From: Beduinella massiliensis
GTDB taxonomy: Bacteria; Bacillota; Clostridia; Christensenellales; Aristaeellaceae
Assembly (NCBI RefSeq): GCF_900199405.1
Contig: NZ_LT963430.1
Coordinates: forward strand, 3,545,894 to 3,609,893
Direction: 5' to 3'
Length of the DNA: 64,000 nucleotides
Below, piece by piece: positions 1-8,091 of this stretch (position 1 is the first letter of the stretch; each line of letters starts with the position of its first letter). Position numbers and translations under genes: made by a program. The notes under the pieces were generated by a model. That model was not told where the DNA came from. It worked only from the letters and a program-made list of their open reading frames with translations, and ran no database searches.

Positions 1-211
1 CGAACAGCGCGGCGAGCAGTGCCAGCAGCGCGAGGATGATGCCGTTGAGAACGGGAATGGGGATGTTGACCTTGTCGTACAGGCCGCCCCGTCCCCTCGT
101 CTTCAGGCTTTCTTCCCGCGCCCTCAGTTCCCGCTCCTTCTCGTCCAGCTCCTGTTCGCGCGCGCGAAGCTGTGCTTCCCGCGCCTCGATGTCTCTTTCC
201 TGCTCGTCCAT
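1..211 (-). CDS. Coiled-coil membrane protein, C-terminus beyond window
   Basis: The ATG at 211 lies four bases after the mglC stop, so this is the next gene of the mgl operon; its 3' end is outside the window. The first ~45 residues are almost wholly charged (repeated ARE, REQELDEKE-like heptads) and should form a coiled coil. They are followed by a hydrophobic stretch (IPVLNGIILALLALLAALF) that looks like a membrane segment running off the edge. I do not recognise a family. The position suggests an accessory or scaffold role at the sugar transporter, but that is inference from context only. Confidence 0.7.
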   Translation of the reverse strand, partial: MDEQERDIEAREAQLRAREQELDEKERELRAREESLKTRGRGGLYDKVNIPIPVLNGIILALLALLAALF

Positions 212-215
212 GGCC

Positions 216-1292
216 TTACTTCTTGGTGAGGTACTTGCGCATGTCGATCGCGCAGGCGACCAGGATCACCAGGCCCTTGATGATGTAGGTGGTGTTGCCG
301 CTGATGCCCAGGAACGTCATGCCGCTGATGATCAACTGCATCAGGAACACGCCCAGGATGACGCCGCTGATCTTTCCGATGCCGCCGACGAACGACACGC
401 CGCCGATGACGCAGGCCGCGATGGCGTCCAGTTCGTAGTTGAGGCCCAGCGTACCCGTCGACGCGCCGAGCCGAGCTGCCTCGACAAAGCCCGTATAGCC
501 ATAGGTGACGCCCGCCAGCGCGAAGACCGCGATGATCGTCAGCGTCACGTTGACGCCGGAAACCTTGGCCGCTTCCTCGTTGGAGCCTACGGCGAACATA
601 TTCTTGCCGAACGCCGTCTTGTTCCAGATCACCCACATGATCGCCGTGACGACGACCGCGAAGGCGACGTAGCTCATGACGGAGGTCGTTCCGATCTTCA
701 TCATCACCTTGGTCACAAACCCGGTGGTATAGCTCTCGTCGAGGTTGGAAATCTGCTTCGCGCCTGAAAGCGTCAGGTACGTGCCGTACGTGATCAGCTG
801 TGTGGACAGCGTCACGATGAACGGATGCAGCTTAAATTTCGCGACGCAAAAGCCGTTGACAAGCCCCACGATGCCGCCGATTGCCAGGGCCGCCAGCAGC
901 ACCAGCGCCAGCGGCTGCGTGCCGACGTTCGGAAGGAACTTGCTGGCGATGTCCGTCTTCTGCAGCAGGATCGCGGAAACGAACGCCGTCAGGCCAACCG
1001 CACGGCCCGCTGAAAGGTCGGTGCCCGTCAGGATGATCGCGCCCGCGATGCCCAGCGCCATCGGCAGGCGCGAGGCCGTCAGCGTGATGATGTTGACGAT
1101 CGACGCCGTTTGCAGGAACGCCGGGCGCTGCACCTGAATGTAGATGACCATCAGCAGGATGATGATGATCATCGCATGGTCCAGCAGCCAGTTGCCTATA
1201 TAGCGCCACTTGTCTCGCGTATCCAGCGCACCGAACTCCGCCATGCGCTGCGAAATGCCGCTCTTCTTTGCGGCGGTCTTGTTTTCAATCAT
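216..1292 (-). CDS. mglC: Galactose/methyl-galactoside-type ABC transporter permease MglC
   Basis: Inner-membrane permease of a ribose/galactose-class (CUT2) sugar importer. The 358-residue protein has about ten hydrophobic segments after a charged N-terminus. It carries the conserved CUT2 permease motif near residue 240 (VGSNEEAAKVSGVNV), which contacts the ATPase, and a C-terminal GVILGVFLMQLI segment typical of RbsC/MglC. It lies 16 bases after mglA and before the coiled-coil gene, in the order mglB-mglA-mglC. Substrate is inferred from the whole operon; galactose is likeliest, but another pentose or hexose is possible. Confidence 0.9.
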   Translation of the reverse strand: MIENKTAAKKSGISQRMAEFGALDTRDKWRYIGNWLLDHAMIIIILLMVIYIQVQRPAFLQTASIVNIITLTASRLPMALGIAGAIILTGTDLSAGRAVGLTAFVSAILLQKTDIASKFLPNVGTQPLALVLLAALAIGGIVGLVNGFCVAKFKLHPFIVTLSTQLITYGTYLTLSGAKQISNLDESYTTGFVTKVMMKIGTTSVMSYVAFAVVVTAIMWVIWNKTAFGKNMFAVGSNEEAAKVSGVNVTLTIIAVFALAGVTYGYTGFVEAARLGASTGTLGLNYELDAIAACVIGGVSFVGGIGKISGVILGVFLMQLIISGMTFLGISGNTTYIIKGLVILVACAIDMRKYLTKK

Positions 1293-1308
1293 GTGTGTCC
1301 GGCCTCCC

Positions 1309-2826
1309 TTAAGCGTACTTTGCCGCCAGCGTCATAATCTCTTCCTGGGTCGTGTTTTCGGCATCTACCTCGCCCGCCAGCCTGCCGCCGGACATGACCA
1401 GGATGCGGTTGCAAACGCCCAGCAGCTCCGCCATTTCGGAGGATACCATGATGATGGATTTCCCCTCCCTGGCCATGTTCATGATGAGCTGATAGATCTC
1501 GAACTTTGCGCCTACGTCGATGCCGCGCGTAGGTTCATCCAGCAGGAAGATTTCCGGTTCGGTCAGCATCCAGCGTCCGAAGATCACCTTCTGCTGGTTG
1601 CCGCCCGACAGCGAACGGATTTTCGTCGACTGCGAAGGCGTTTTGATGCTCATCGCCTGAACCGACCACTTCGTCTTTTCCGCCATCTTCTTGTCGCTGA
1701 GGAATACCTTCCCGGCGCGGCACTTTTTGAGGCAGGTGATGACCGTGTTTTCGCGGATGCTCAGGATGCCGAAAATGCCCGTCGCGCGCCGCTCCTCCGT
1801 CACCATCGCAAAGCCGTTGGAGATGGATTCCTTGGGCGACCGGTTCCCGATCCGCTTGTCGTTCATGAAAATCTCGCCGCTCCTGCGCGTGGCGCTGCCG
1901 AAGAGGTTCTCCAACAGCTCCGTGCGGCCCGAGCCGTCCAGCCCGGCGACGCCGAGGATCTCGCCTTTTTTCAGCTCGAACGAGACGTCCTTCAGGTGCG
2001 AATACGTGGCCGACAGGTCCTTGACCTTGAGCACGGTCTTTTTCTGCACCTCGAAATCCCTGGGCGGGAAGCGGTTTGTCAGCTCGCGGCCCACCATCAG
2101 GCGGATGATTTCGTTCATCGTCAGATCGTTCGCCGCCTTTGTCGCCACCCACTGGCCGTCGCGCATGATGGTGACCTCGTCCGAAATCCGGAGGATTTCC
2201 TCCATCTTATGAGAGATATAAATGATGCCGCAGCCCCTGTCGCGGAGCATGTTGATGATCCTGAACAGGTGTTCCACTTCCTGCTCCGTTAAAGACGACG
2301 TCGGCTCGTCGAACACGATGACCTTGGAATGGAAGGAGACCGCTTTGGCGATCTCCACCATCTGCCGCTGCGATACCGGCATGGCGCTCATGATCGTCTT
2401 GGGATTGACGGCGATGTCCAGCTCCTTGAAGATCTCCATCGTGTCGTCGTACATCTTTTTTTCCGACACAAAGGGCAGCCCCTTCATCTTCGGGTAACGC
2501 CCCAGCCAGATGTTGTCCATGACGCTGCGCTTGAGCGCCTGGTTGAGCTCCTGATGCACCATCGCCACGCCGTTGTCGAGCGCTTCGCGCGACGATTTGA
2601 AGTTGATTTCCTTGCCCTCTAAAAAAAAGTGCCCCTCGTCCTTGACGTACATGCCGAACAGGCACTTCATCAGCGTCGACTTGCCCGCGCCGTTTTCGCC
2701 CATCAGCGCGTGAACCGTGCCCGCCTTTACCGTCAGGGAGACCCTGTCCAGCGCCTTGACGCCGGGGAACGTCTTGCTGATCCCCTCGATCCGAAGCAGC
2801 GGCGTCTGATCGGTCTTACCTTCCAT
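1309..2826 (-). CDS. mglA: Sugar ABC transporter ATP-binding protein MglA (two NBDs)
   Basis: Energises CUT2 sugar uptake. The 505-residue length fits two fused nucleotide-binding domains. The first has Walker A GENGAGKST at residues 43-51, a degenerate signature PVSQRQ, and Walker B VIVFDEPTSSL. The second has the usual altered P-loop GLDGSGRTE, an intact signature LSGGNQQK, and Walker B IFLLDEPTRGID. One good and one degenerate site is the standard arrangement for MglA/RbsA. The gene sits between the binding protein and permease genes and is separated from mglB by a strong stem-loop, which should lower its level relative to mglB. Confidence 0.93.
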   Translation of the reverse strand: MEGKTDQTPLLRIEGISKTFPGVKALDRVSLTVKAGTVHALMGENGAGKSTLMKCLFGMYVKDEGHFFLEGKEINFKSSREALDNGVAMVHQELNQALKRSVMDNIWLGRYPKMKGLPFVSEKKMYDDTMEIFKELDIAVNPKTIMSAMPVSQRQMVEIAKAVSFHSKVIVFDEPTSSLTEQEVEHLFRIINMLRDRGCGIIYISHKMEEILRISDEVTIMRDGQWVATKAANDLTMNEIIRLMVGRELTNRFPPRDFEVQKKTVLKVKDLSATYSHLKDVSFELKKGEILGVAGLDGSGRTELLENLFGSATRRSGEIFMNDKRIGNRSPKESISNGFAMVTEERRATGIFGILSIRENTVITCLKKCRAGKVFLSDKKMAEKTKWSVQAMSIKTPSQSTKIRSLSGGNQQKVIFGRWMLTEPEIFLLDEPTRGIDVGAKFEIYQLIMNMAREGKSIIMVSSEMAELLGVCNRILVMSGGRLAGEVDAENTTQEEIMTLAAKYA

Positions 2827-2896
2827 CTGCGCTTCTCTCCTTCCATGGGAGATGAATTTCGTGTATGCACATTTGCATTAGCCCCAGCCTGAAACT

Positions 2897-2923
2897 GCGC
2901 GGAGGGGCTATGCCCCTCCGCGC
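2897..2923 (-). other. Intercistronic stem-loop between mglB and mglA
   Basis: A perfect 12-bp inverted repeat (GCGCGGAGGGGC) with a 3-base loop lies just after the mglB stop codon, and no T-run follows on the minus strand. By analogy with other binding-protein operons it would protect the mglB 3' end or slow read-through, raising the ratio of binding protein to ATPase and permease. Confidence 0.7.
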
Positions 2924-2950
2924 GCTGCACGTTATTGAACTATGAGGGGA

Positions 2951-4018
2951 TCAGTTGCCCTCACCGGTGTACACGCCGTACGGGATCGCGACCTTCCAGC
3001 CGTCCTCTACCACGTACGCCTCGTTGAGGCCCTCGAACATGTCCTTGCCGTTCATCAGGTTGCCCGCGATCGTCGTGATGGCGTCCGCCATGCCGATAGC
3101 GTCCTGCTTGATGGTGCCGGTCATGTAGCCGGAGGCGATCAGGTCCTTCGCGGTATCGGTCGCGTCGACGCCGAACACCGGGATGGTCTTGGCGCCTTCC
3201 TGACCATTGTTGTAGCCAGCGTTCTGCAGCGCGTTCACAGCGCCCAGCGCCATGTCGTCGTTGTTGGCGATGACCAGCTCGACCATGTTGCCGTTCGCCT
3301 CGTTGTACTGCGCGAGGATGGTCTGCATGTAGTCAAACGACGCCTGGTTGGACCACGTGCCGTTCTGATCCACAAGGTACTTGTTGTCGTTGCTCTCGTC
3401 GTAGAACTTGAGCTCCGGCTTGCCCGCCGCGACCAGCACCTTGTTGGCGTCTTCCACGCCGTACTTCGTGCGCGCGATGGCTTCCTGGTTGGCTTCGTCG
3501 CCCTTGAACATGACGTAGCTGATGACGCCGTCGCCGTTGAGGTCGAGCGCGTCGTAGTTCGCCAGGACGTACTCACCGATCATCTTGCCCTGCATGATGC
3601 CGGCCTCTTCGTAGTTGGTGCCGACGAACACGCACTTGTCATAGCTCTTGACGATGTCTTCGGACACGGAGCGGTTGAAGAACACCAGCGGGATGTCCGC
3701 GGCCTTCGCCATGTCCACGACGTTCTGCGCGATGCCGTCTGCGCCGGTCTCGCAGATGTTCACGGCCAACAGGCCCGCTTTGCTCGCGATGGCGGTGGAA
3801 ATCTGGTCGGTCTGCGTCGCCTGGGTAGCGTTCGCGTCGTTGTCCACGAACGCGATGTTCGCGCCCTTCATCGCGTCGTTCAGGGCCGCGCGCACGCTGG
3901 AAAGATACACGTCGCTGAACGTATACCAGAACACGTACGCGTCGCCTTCGGCCAGCGCCGTAGCGCCCAGGCCGAGCGCCAGGCTCAGCGCCAATACCAG
4001 AGCAAGGATCTTTTTCAT
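2951..4018 (-). CDS. mglB: Galactose-type periplasmic-binding-protein-like solute receptor MglB
   Basis: High-affinity sugar receptor for the MglAC importer, of the ribose/galactose-binding (type I periplasmic binding protein) family. It has 355 residues. Residues 1-23 form a cleavable signal peptide ending in ATALAEG, with no lipobox cysteine, unlike most monoderm binding proteins. Family features include an N-terminal FWYTFSDVYLSSVR substrate-loop region, the DNDANATQATQTDQISTAI stretch and the C-terminal GVDATDTAKDLIASG hinge segment. An AAAGGAGA ribosome binding site precedes the ATG. The gene is first in the operon and has a consensus promoter ~240 bases upstream. Confidence 0.92.
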   Translation of the reverse strand: MKKILALVLALSLALGLGATALAEGDAYVFWYTFSDVYLSSVRAALNDAMKGANIAFVDNDANATQATQTDQISTAIASKAGLLAVNICETGADGIAQNVVDMAKAADIPLVFFNRSVSEDIVKSYDKCVFVGTNYEEAGIMQGKMIGEYVLANYDALDLNGDGVISYVMFKGDEANQEAIARTKYGVEDANKVLVAAGKPELKFYDESNDNKYLVDQNGTWSNQASFDYMQTILAQYNEANGNMVELVIANNDDMALGAVNALQNAGYNNGQEGAKTIPVFGVDATDTAKDLIASGYMTGTIKQDAIGMADAITTIAGNLMNGKDMFEGLNEAYVVEDGWKVAIPYGVYTGEGN

Positions 4019-4115
4019 GGCTAAAATCTCCTTTAGGTTTTTTTATTTTCACGCGGTTGCCTCCGCGCAAAAATCAGGAAAAGCCGGTCCCCTATATCGT
4101 GATTTCCCGTTTAGT

Positions 4116-4153
4116 GGACGCTTTTGGAGCTTTTTTGATATTTTAAAGCGTCC
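4116..4153 (-). promoter_or_regulatory. Inverted repeat in the mglB leader
   Basis: GGACGCTTT and AAAGCGTCC form a perfect 9-bp inverted repeat separated by 20 bases, inside the ~240-base untranslated leader of mglB. It could be an RNA hairpin or a sugar-responsive operator. There is no terminator T-run and no riboswitch class that I recognise. The rest of 4019-4380 shows only the promoter and the mglB ribosome binding site. Confidence 0.45.
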
Positions 4154-4256
4154 GCTGTTTTCTTTTTGGGCCATGTAACAAAACAGATTCATTTCTCGAC
4201 GCCGGTTTAGCAATGAGATACCCTTGGTGTCTATTTTTTCCACACCCGACGGACAT

Positions 4257-4285
4257 ATCATAACACCAGTTTTGGAAAAAGTCAA
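4257..4285 (-). promoter_or_regulatory. Promoter of the mglBAC operon
   Basis: On the minus strand TTGACT is followed after exactly 17 bases by TATGAT, a strong sigma-A-type promoter pointing at mglB. Confidence 0.8.
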
Positions 4286-4381
4286 CTAAATCCTCTCGGC
4301 TTTATCGTAGCTCTTGTGCCATCTTTCCGCCGCATTCCTGTCACAATTCGCCAAATTTCTGCCACGTTGTATTGGACATAA

Positions 4382-4416
4382 AAAACGAAGCTGCGGAAAT
4401 CACGCGGCTTCGTTTT
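4382..4416 (-). terminator. Terminator after htpG
   Basis: AAAACGAAGC and GCTTCGTTTT form a 10-bp stem beginning 15 bases beyond the htpG stop. On the minus strand it is followed by a short T-rich run. Because of A/T flanks on both sides it may also work in the other direction. Confidence 0.75.
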
Positions 4417-4430
4417 AAAAGAAATTTTTT

Positions 4431-6305
4431 TTATTTTTCCGCTGCCAGCTCGCACAGCTTCATCGAGCGTTTGAGGAAGGCGGTCATTTGCTCGGGCGAA
4501 AGCGGCGCTCGCGACAGCTCCGCCAGGTCGTACACCTGGCTGGCGATCATCCTCTGGCGCTCGCCCTCCTCGCCCGTGGAAAGGGCGGCGACGACGGGGT
4601 TCTTGCTGTTGAGCACCAGCGTGCAGTCGTCCGGCAGGGAGAAGCCCTTTTCGCCGTACAGGCGCGACATGTCCTTAAAGCGGCGGGTCTGCTCGTCCTC
4701 CAGCAGCATCGCGGGCAGCTCCGCGTCGCGCAGGGCCTGCAGCTCCACCTTCAGCTCCGCCTTGCCCGTGGCCTCGCGGAACAGCTTCGTCAGCTTGTCC
4801 GTGTCCAGAGCGGGCGCCTCGCCCCCCTCCTCCTTGAGGGCGGACAGATCCGCGTCCACGCGGCAGAACTTGAGCTTCCCGTCCTTCTGGCCGGAATACT
4901 CCATAAAGGAAACGAAGTTTACGTCGATGGGCGTGTCGAGCACCACCACGTCGATGCCCTGGTCGCGGTACAGCTTGATCATCGCGTCCTGGCGGCTCTC
5001 GTCCGTGGTGTAGAGCACCTTGTCCGGGGCCTTTTCCTTGTTGGCCTCGATGTACTCCGAAAGCGTGAGGAAGCGTCCGTCCACGGTCTTGTAGAGCAGC
5101 ACGTCCTTCATGCGCTCGTTAAACTTCTCGTCGCGCATGCAGCCGTACTTGATGAAGGGATGAATGTCCGGCCAGTACTTCTCAAAGGAGGGCCTGTCGT
5201 TGCCCGCCATGCCGGTCAGGCGATCCGCCACCTTCTTGGTGATATGCCCGCTGATCTTGCGCACGTAGCCGTCGTTTTGCAGGAACGAACGCGAGACGTT
5301 GAGGGGCAGGTCGGGGCAGTCGATGACGCCCTTGAGGAGCATCAGGAACTCGGGGATGACCTCCTTGATGTTGTCCGCGACGAACACCTGGCCGCTGAAC
5401 AGCTTGATCTGGCCCTCCATGCCGCCGAAGTCCTGCTTGAGCTTGGGGAAGTAGAGGATGCCCTTGAGCTTGAAGGGATAGTCTACGTTGAGGTGCACCC
5501 AGAAGAGCGGGTCCTCGTACTCGCGGAACACCTTGCGGTAGAAGGCTTTGTATTCGTCCTCCGTGCAGTCGGAGGGGTTCTTGAGCCACAGCGGGTGGGT
5601 GTCGTTGATGGGCTTAGGCGCTTCCGGCTCCTTTTCCGGCTCCGCGTCCTCGCCCTCGGCCTTGGGATCCTCTTCCTTCTTCTCTTCCTCAGGCTTGATC
5701 TCGTCCAGGAAGATCGGCGTCTGCATGAAGGCGCAGTAACGGTCTAGCACCTCGCGCACGCGGTAGGGACGCACGAATTCCTCCTCGCCCTCCGCGATGT
5801 CGAGGGTGATGCAGGTGCCGCGCCGGTTCCAGTCGCTGCCCTCCACGGTGTATTCCATGCCGTCCTCGCTCACCCAGCGCACGGCCACGGCGCCCGGCTG
5901 ATAGGAGAGGGTATCGATCGTCACCTTGGAGGATACCATGAACGCGGAATAGAAGCCCAGGCCGAAGTGGCCGATGATGCCGCCGTCCTTGTCCTTGTCG
6001 TCGTACTGCTTGAGGAACTCCTCCGCGCCGGAGAAGGCTACCTGTCCGATGTACTTTTCGACCTCCTCGGCGGTCATGCCGATGCCGTTGTCGATGAAGC
6101 GGAGCTGCTTCTTTGCGGCGTCCACCTCGACGTGCACCTCGTAGCCCTCCTGCTCGCCGCTGGCGATCTTCATCTTGGTGATGGCGTCGCAGCCGTTGCT
6201 CACCAGCTCGCGGATGAAGATATCCTTGTCCGAATACAGCCACTTCTTGATGACGGGCATGATATTCTGCGCATGAATCGATACGCTTCCGGTCTTCTTT
6301 TCCAT
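4431..6305 (-). CDS. htpG: Molecular chaperone HtpG (Hsp90)
   Basis: ATP-dependent cytosolic chaperone. The 624-residue protein has the GHKL ATPase domain at the N-terminus: IRELVSN with the catalytic Glu near residue 33, DNGIGM at 72-77 and the lid motif GHFGLGFYS near 112-120. The middle domain carries the conserved LNVSRSFLQ with its ATP-contacting Arg, and a C-terminal dimerisation domain follows. Residues ~202-235 form an acidic Glu/Lys/Pro linker (EEEKKEEDPKAEGED and onward) between the N and middle domains. Such a linker is typical of eukaryotic Hsp90 and usually short or absent in bacterial HtpG. The gene is monocistronic, between its own terminator and a CIRCE-associated promoter. 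Confidence 0.96.
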   Translation of the reverse strand: MEKKTGSVSIHAQNIMPVIKKWLYSDKDIFIRELVSNGCDAITKMKIASGEQEGYEVHVEVDAAKKQLRFIDNGIGMTAEEVEKYIGQVAFSGAEEFLKQYDDKDKDGGIIGHFGLGFYSAFMVSSKVTIDTLSYQPGAVAVRWVSEDGMEYTVEGSDWNRRGTCITLDIAEGEEEFVRPYRVREVLDRYCAFMQTPIFLDEIKPEEEKKEEDPKAEGEDAEPEKEPEAPKPINDTHPLWLKNPSDCTEDEYKAFYRKVFREYEDPLFWVHLNVDYPFKLKGILYFPKLKQDFGGMEGQIKLFSGQVFVADNIKEVIPEFLMLLKGVIDCPDLPLNVSRSFLQNDGYVRKISGHITKKVADRLTGMAGNDRPSFEKYWPDIHPFIKYGCMRDEKFNERMKDVLLYKTVDGRFLTLSEYIEANKEKAPDKVLYTTDESRQDAMIKLYRDQGIDVVVLDTPIDVNFVSFMEYSGQKDGKLKFCRVDADLSALKEEGGEAPALDTDKLTKLFREATGKAELKVELQALRDAELPAMLLEDEQTRRFKDMSRLYGEKGFSLPDDCTLVLNSKNPVVAALSTGEEGERQRMIASQVYDLAELSRAPLSPEQMTAFLKRSMKLCELAAEK

Positions 6306-6348
6306 ATATAGAACCTCCCCTGGTCAGAAAATTTTCCTTACGGGCCCT

Positions 6349-6377
6349 ATTGTAGTCCCCTCCGGCGCGCATGTCAA
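6349..6377 (-). promoter_or_regulatory. htpG promoter
   Basis: On the minus strand TTGACA is followed after 17 bases by TACAAT, ~45 bases upstream of the htpG ATG. The CIRCE element ends 7 bases upstream of the -35 box. Confidence 0.88.
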
Positions 6378-6384
6378 GCACTTT

Positions 6385-6411
6385 TTAGCACTCAACCATT
6401 AAGAGTGCTAA
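6385..6411. promoter_or_regulatory. CIRCE operator (HrcA site)
   Basis: TTAGCACTC, nine bases, GAGTGCTAA: a perfect match to the controlling inverted repeat of chaperone expression. Its placement next to the htpG promoter predicts HrcA repression relieved by heat. The more usual CIRCE targets are hrcA-grpE-dnaK and groESL. Confidence 0.95.
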
Positions 6412-6509
6412 CAGAATCAGGGACGGTCAGTCTGCCGTCCCTGCGCTCTCGGCGCGCTGCTCAGATCATTTGCTGCGCACCGACCGGAAATGCAACTGCC
6501 TCCGCGATC

Positions 6510-6547
6510 AAAAAACACGCGCCAGGCGAATGCCGCCTGACGCGCCG
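6510..6547 (-). terminator. Terminator of the M20 amidohydrolase gene
   Basis: Reading the minus strand, a GC-rich hairpin (CGCGTCAGGCG with its complement, one mismatch) starts just after the stop codon at 6552 and is followed by GTTTTTTG. Between it and CIRCE lies a second small perfect hairpin, GGGACGG/CCGTCCC at 6420-6441, without a T-run. Confidence 0.8.
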
Positions 6548-6551
6548 TAGT

Positions 6552-7862
6552 TCAATGCGTTTCCTTATTATATTGCCGCCAGAAGTCAACGTACGACTCC
6601 CGCGTGAACCTGGGGGTATAATCCGCGCGGATCGCCCGCGCCTTCCGGGCGCCGTCCCACAGAAGATCCACCACCGTCATCGCCATCGCGCGCGCGGGCA
6701 TGACGTAGGCCATCTCCTTGTCGCAGACGGTGAAGTCCTTGCTGTGCGCCGTGCCGTCGTAGCCGCCGGTGGAGATGTGCATGAAGGGGACGACGGAGCT
6801 CACGTCGCCCGCGTCGGTCGCGCCCATCAGTTCGTAGCCGTAGAGGTTCGCGCCCTCGCCCAACAGCGCCTCGCTGTTTTCCGCGAACAGGCGATTCAGC
6901 TCCGGGTCCTGAAGCATCGGCAGATAGCCGGGCGTCTGCACGATGTCCAGCGTCGCGCCGACCGCCATCGCCCCCGCGCGCAGCGCGCGGTCCACCTTGT
7001 CGGAGGCGTCCACGACCGCCTCGATCGTGCGCCCGCGCACGTAGGTCTCCATGCGCACGTCCGCCGGGACGATGTTCACCAGGTCGCCGCCCTTGGTGAT
7101 GATCGGGTGCACGCGGATGCGGTCGCTGTCCCTGAACGTCTCGCGGTTCGCGTTGATCGCCATGATCGAAAGCGCCGCCGCGTTCAGCGCGTTCACCCCC
7201 GCGAACGGCTCCGCGCCCGCATGCGCTTCCTGCCCGTGGTAGCGCACGATCTTGCCCAGAAAGCCGGAGCTGTCGCAGTTGATGAGGAATTTGCGCTCCG
7301 TGACCCCGGCGTGCGAATGAATCATCATGCCCGCGTCGATGCCCTCCAGCTGGCCCAGGCGGATGAATTCCTGCTTGCCGCCAAAGAATTCGATCTTTCC
7401 ATCCTGACGCAGCCGCTCGCGGTATTCCAGCTCGACGTATTCCTCCGCCGGCACCGCCATGAAGACCGCGTCGCCGTCCAGTTCCCGCATGAAGGGCGCA
7501 AGGCCCATCGCAGCGCCCAGCATCGACGCGATCTGGGCGTTATGGCCGCAGGAATGCGCCGCGCCCGTCTCAAGGTCCGCGCAGGGGTGCAGCGGGCACA
7601 CGACCGCGTCCAGCTCGCCCATGACGAGCACGCGCGCCCGGCTTTGCCCGCCCTTTGCCTCGGCCTTTACGCCGGTGAGGGCGATGCCGTCCTCGTGCGC
7701 CAGTCCCAGGCTGTCGAACGTATCGCGCACCAGCCGCGCGGTCTTGTATTCCTTAAAACCCAATTCGGGGTTGTGAAAGATCTGCTCGCCGATGGCGATG
7801 ATTTCGTCCCTGCGCGCGTCAATTCGCTCCAGCACGCGCTGCTTGAGCTCTTCCTTTGTCAT
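6552..7862 (-). CDS. M20 family metal-dependent amidohydrolase (AbgA/AbgB-like)
   Basis: Cytosolic two-metal hydrolase of an N-acyl or peptide bond. Of 436 residues, metal and catalytic positions are visible: Asp85 in GELDAV, His103 and His107 in HSCGHN, and the Glu pair at 140-141 in PAEEY; the late MGATDAGDVSSV segment and a His in GTAHSKDF follow. The HSCGHN variant and length resemble the aminobenzoyl-glutamate hydrolase subgroup rather than dipeptidases. No signal peptide. A longer frame to 7922 exists, but a consensus promoter lies inside that extension, so the ATG at 7862 behind GAAGGGCGG is the start. The gene has its own promoter and terminator. The exact substrate cannot be told. 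Confidence 0.85.
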   Translation of the reverse strand: MTKEELKQRVLERIDARRDEIIAIGEQIFHNPELGFKEYKTARLVRDTFDSLGLAHEDGIALTGVKAEAKGGQSRARVLVMGELDAVVCPLHPCADLETGAAHSCGHNAQIASMLGAAMGLAPFMRELDGDAVFMAVPAEEYVELEYRERLRQDGKIEFFGGKQEFIRLGQLEGIDAGMMIHSHAGVTERKFLINCDSSGFLGKIVRYHGQEAHAGAEPFAGVNALNAAALSIMAINANRETFRDSDRIRVHPIITKGGDLVNIVPADVRMETYVRGRTIEAVVDASDKVDRALRAGAMAVGATLDIVQTPGYLPMLQDPELNRLFAENSEALLGEGANLYGYELMGATDAGDVSSVVPFMHISTGGYDGTAHSKDFTVCDKEMAYVMPARAMAMTVVDLLWDGARKARAIRADYTPRFTRESYVDFWRQYNKETH

Positions 7863-7893
7863 GTTCCGCCCTTCTTTCTGTAGGATCGAAAGC

Positions 7894-7922
7894 ATTATAC
7901 CCGCCTGCGCCGCCAAAAGCAA
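7894..7922 (-). promoter_or_regulatory. Promoter of the M20 amidohydrolase gene
   Basis: Minus strand TTGCTT, 17 bases, TATAAT, ending 32 bases before the ATG at 7862. It rules out the longer reading frame as the real start. Confidence 0.8.
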
Positions 7923-8017
7923 GCGTGTCCCCGCATAAAGCCAAACCCCTAAAAAACGGCATTCCTTTTCGACCGATTTCTCCAGAAAACGAGAGCCGTT
8001 TTCTTTCGCGCCGCCTA

Positions 8018-8046
8018 TTGACAGAACGTTTAGAATAGGATACGAT
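8018..8046 (+). promoter_or_regulatory. Promoter of the ade-pot operon
   Basis: TTGACA, 17 bases, TACGAT, about 45 bases upstream of the ade ATG. The leader is too short to hold a purine riboswitch. Confidence 0.8.
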
Positions 8047-8091
8047 TTAATCGTTCGGATTTATCTTTAACTTCCCTGATAGGAGCGCGCA

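Noticed and set aside
4049-4285. 78-codon minus frame upstream of mglB
   Set aside because: Begins inside the mgl promoter and has no ribosome binding site; more likely leader RNA.
7923-8091. Purine riboswitch before ade
   Set aside because: The promoter at 8018-8046 leaves a leader of about 40 bases, too short for the aptamer, and its conserved core is absent.
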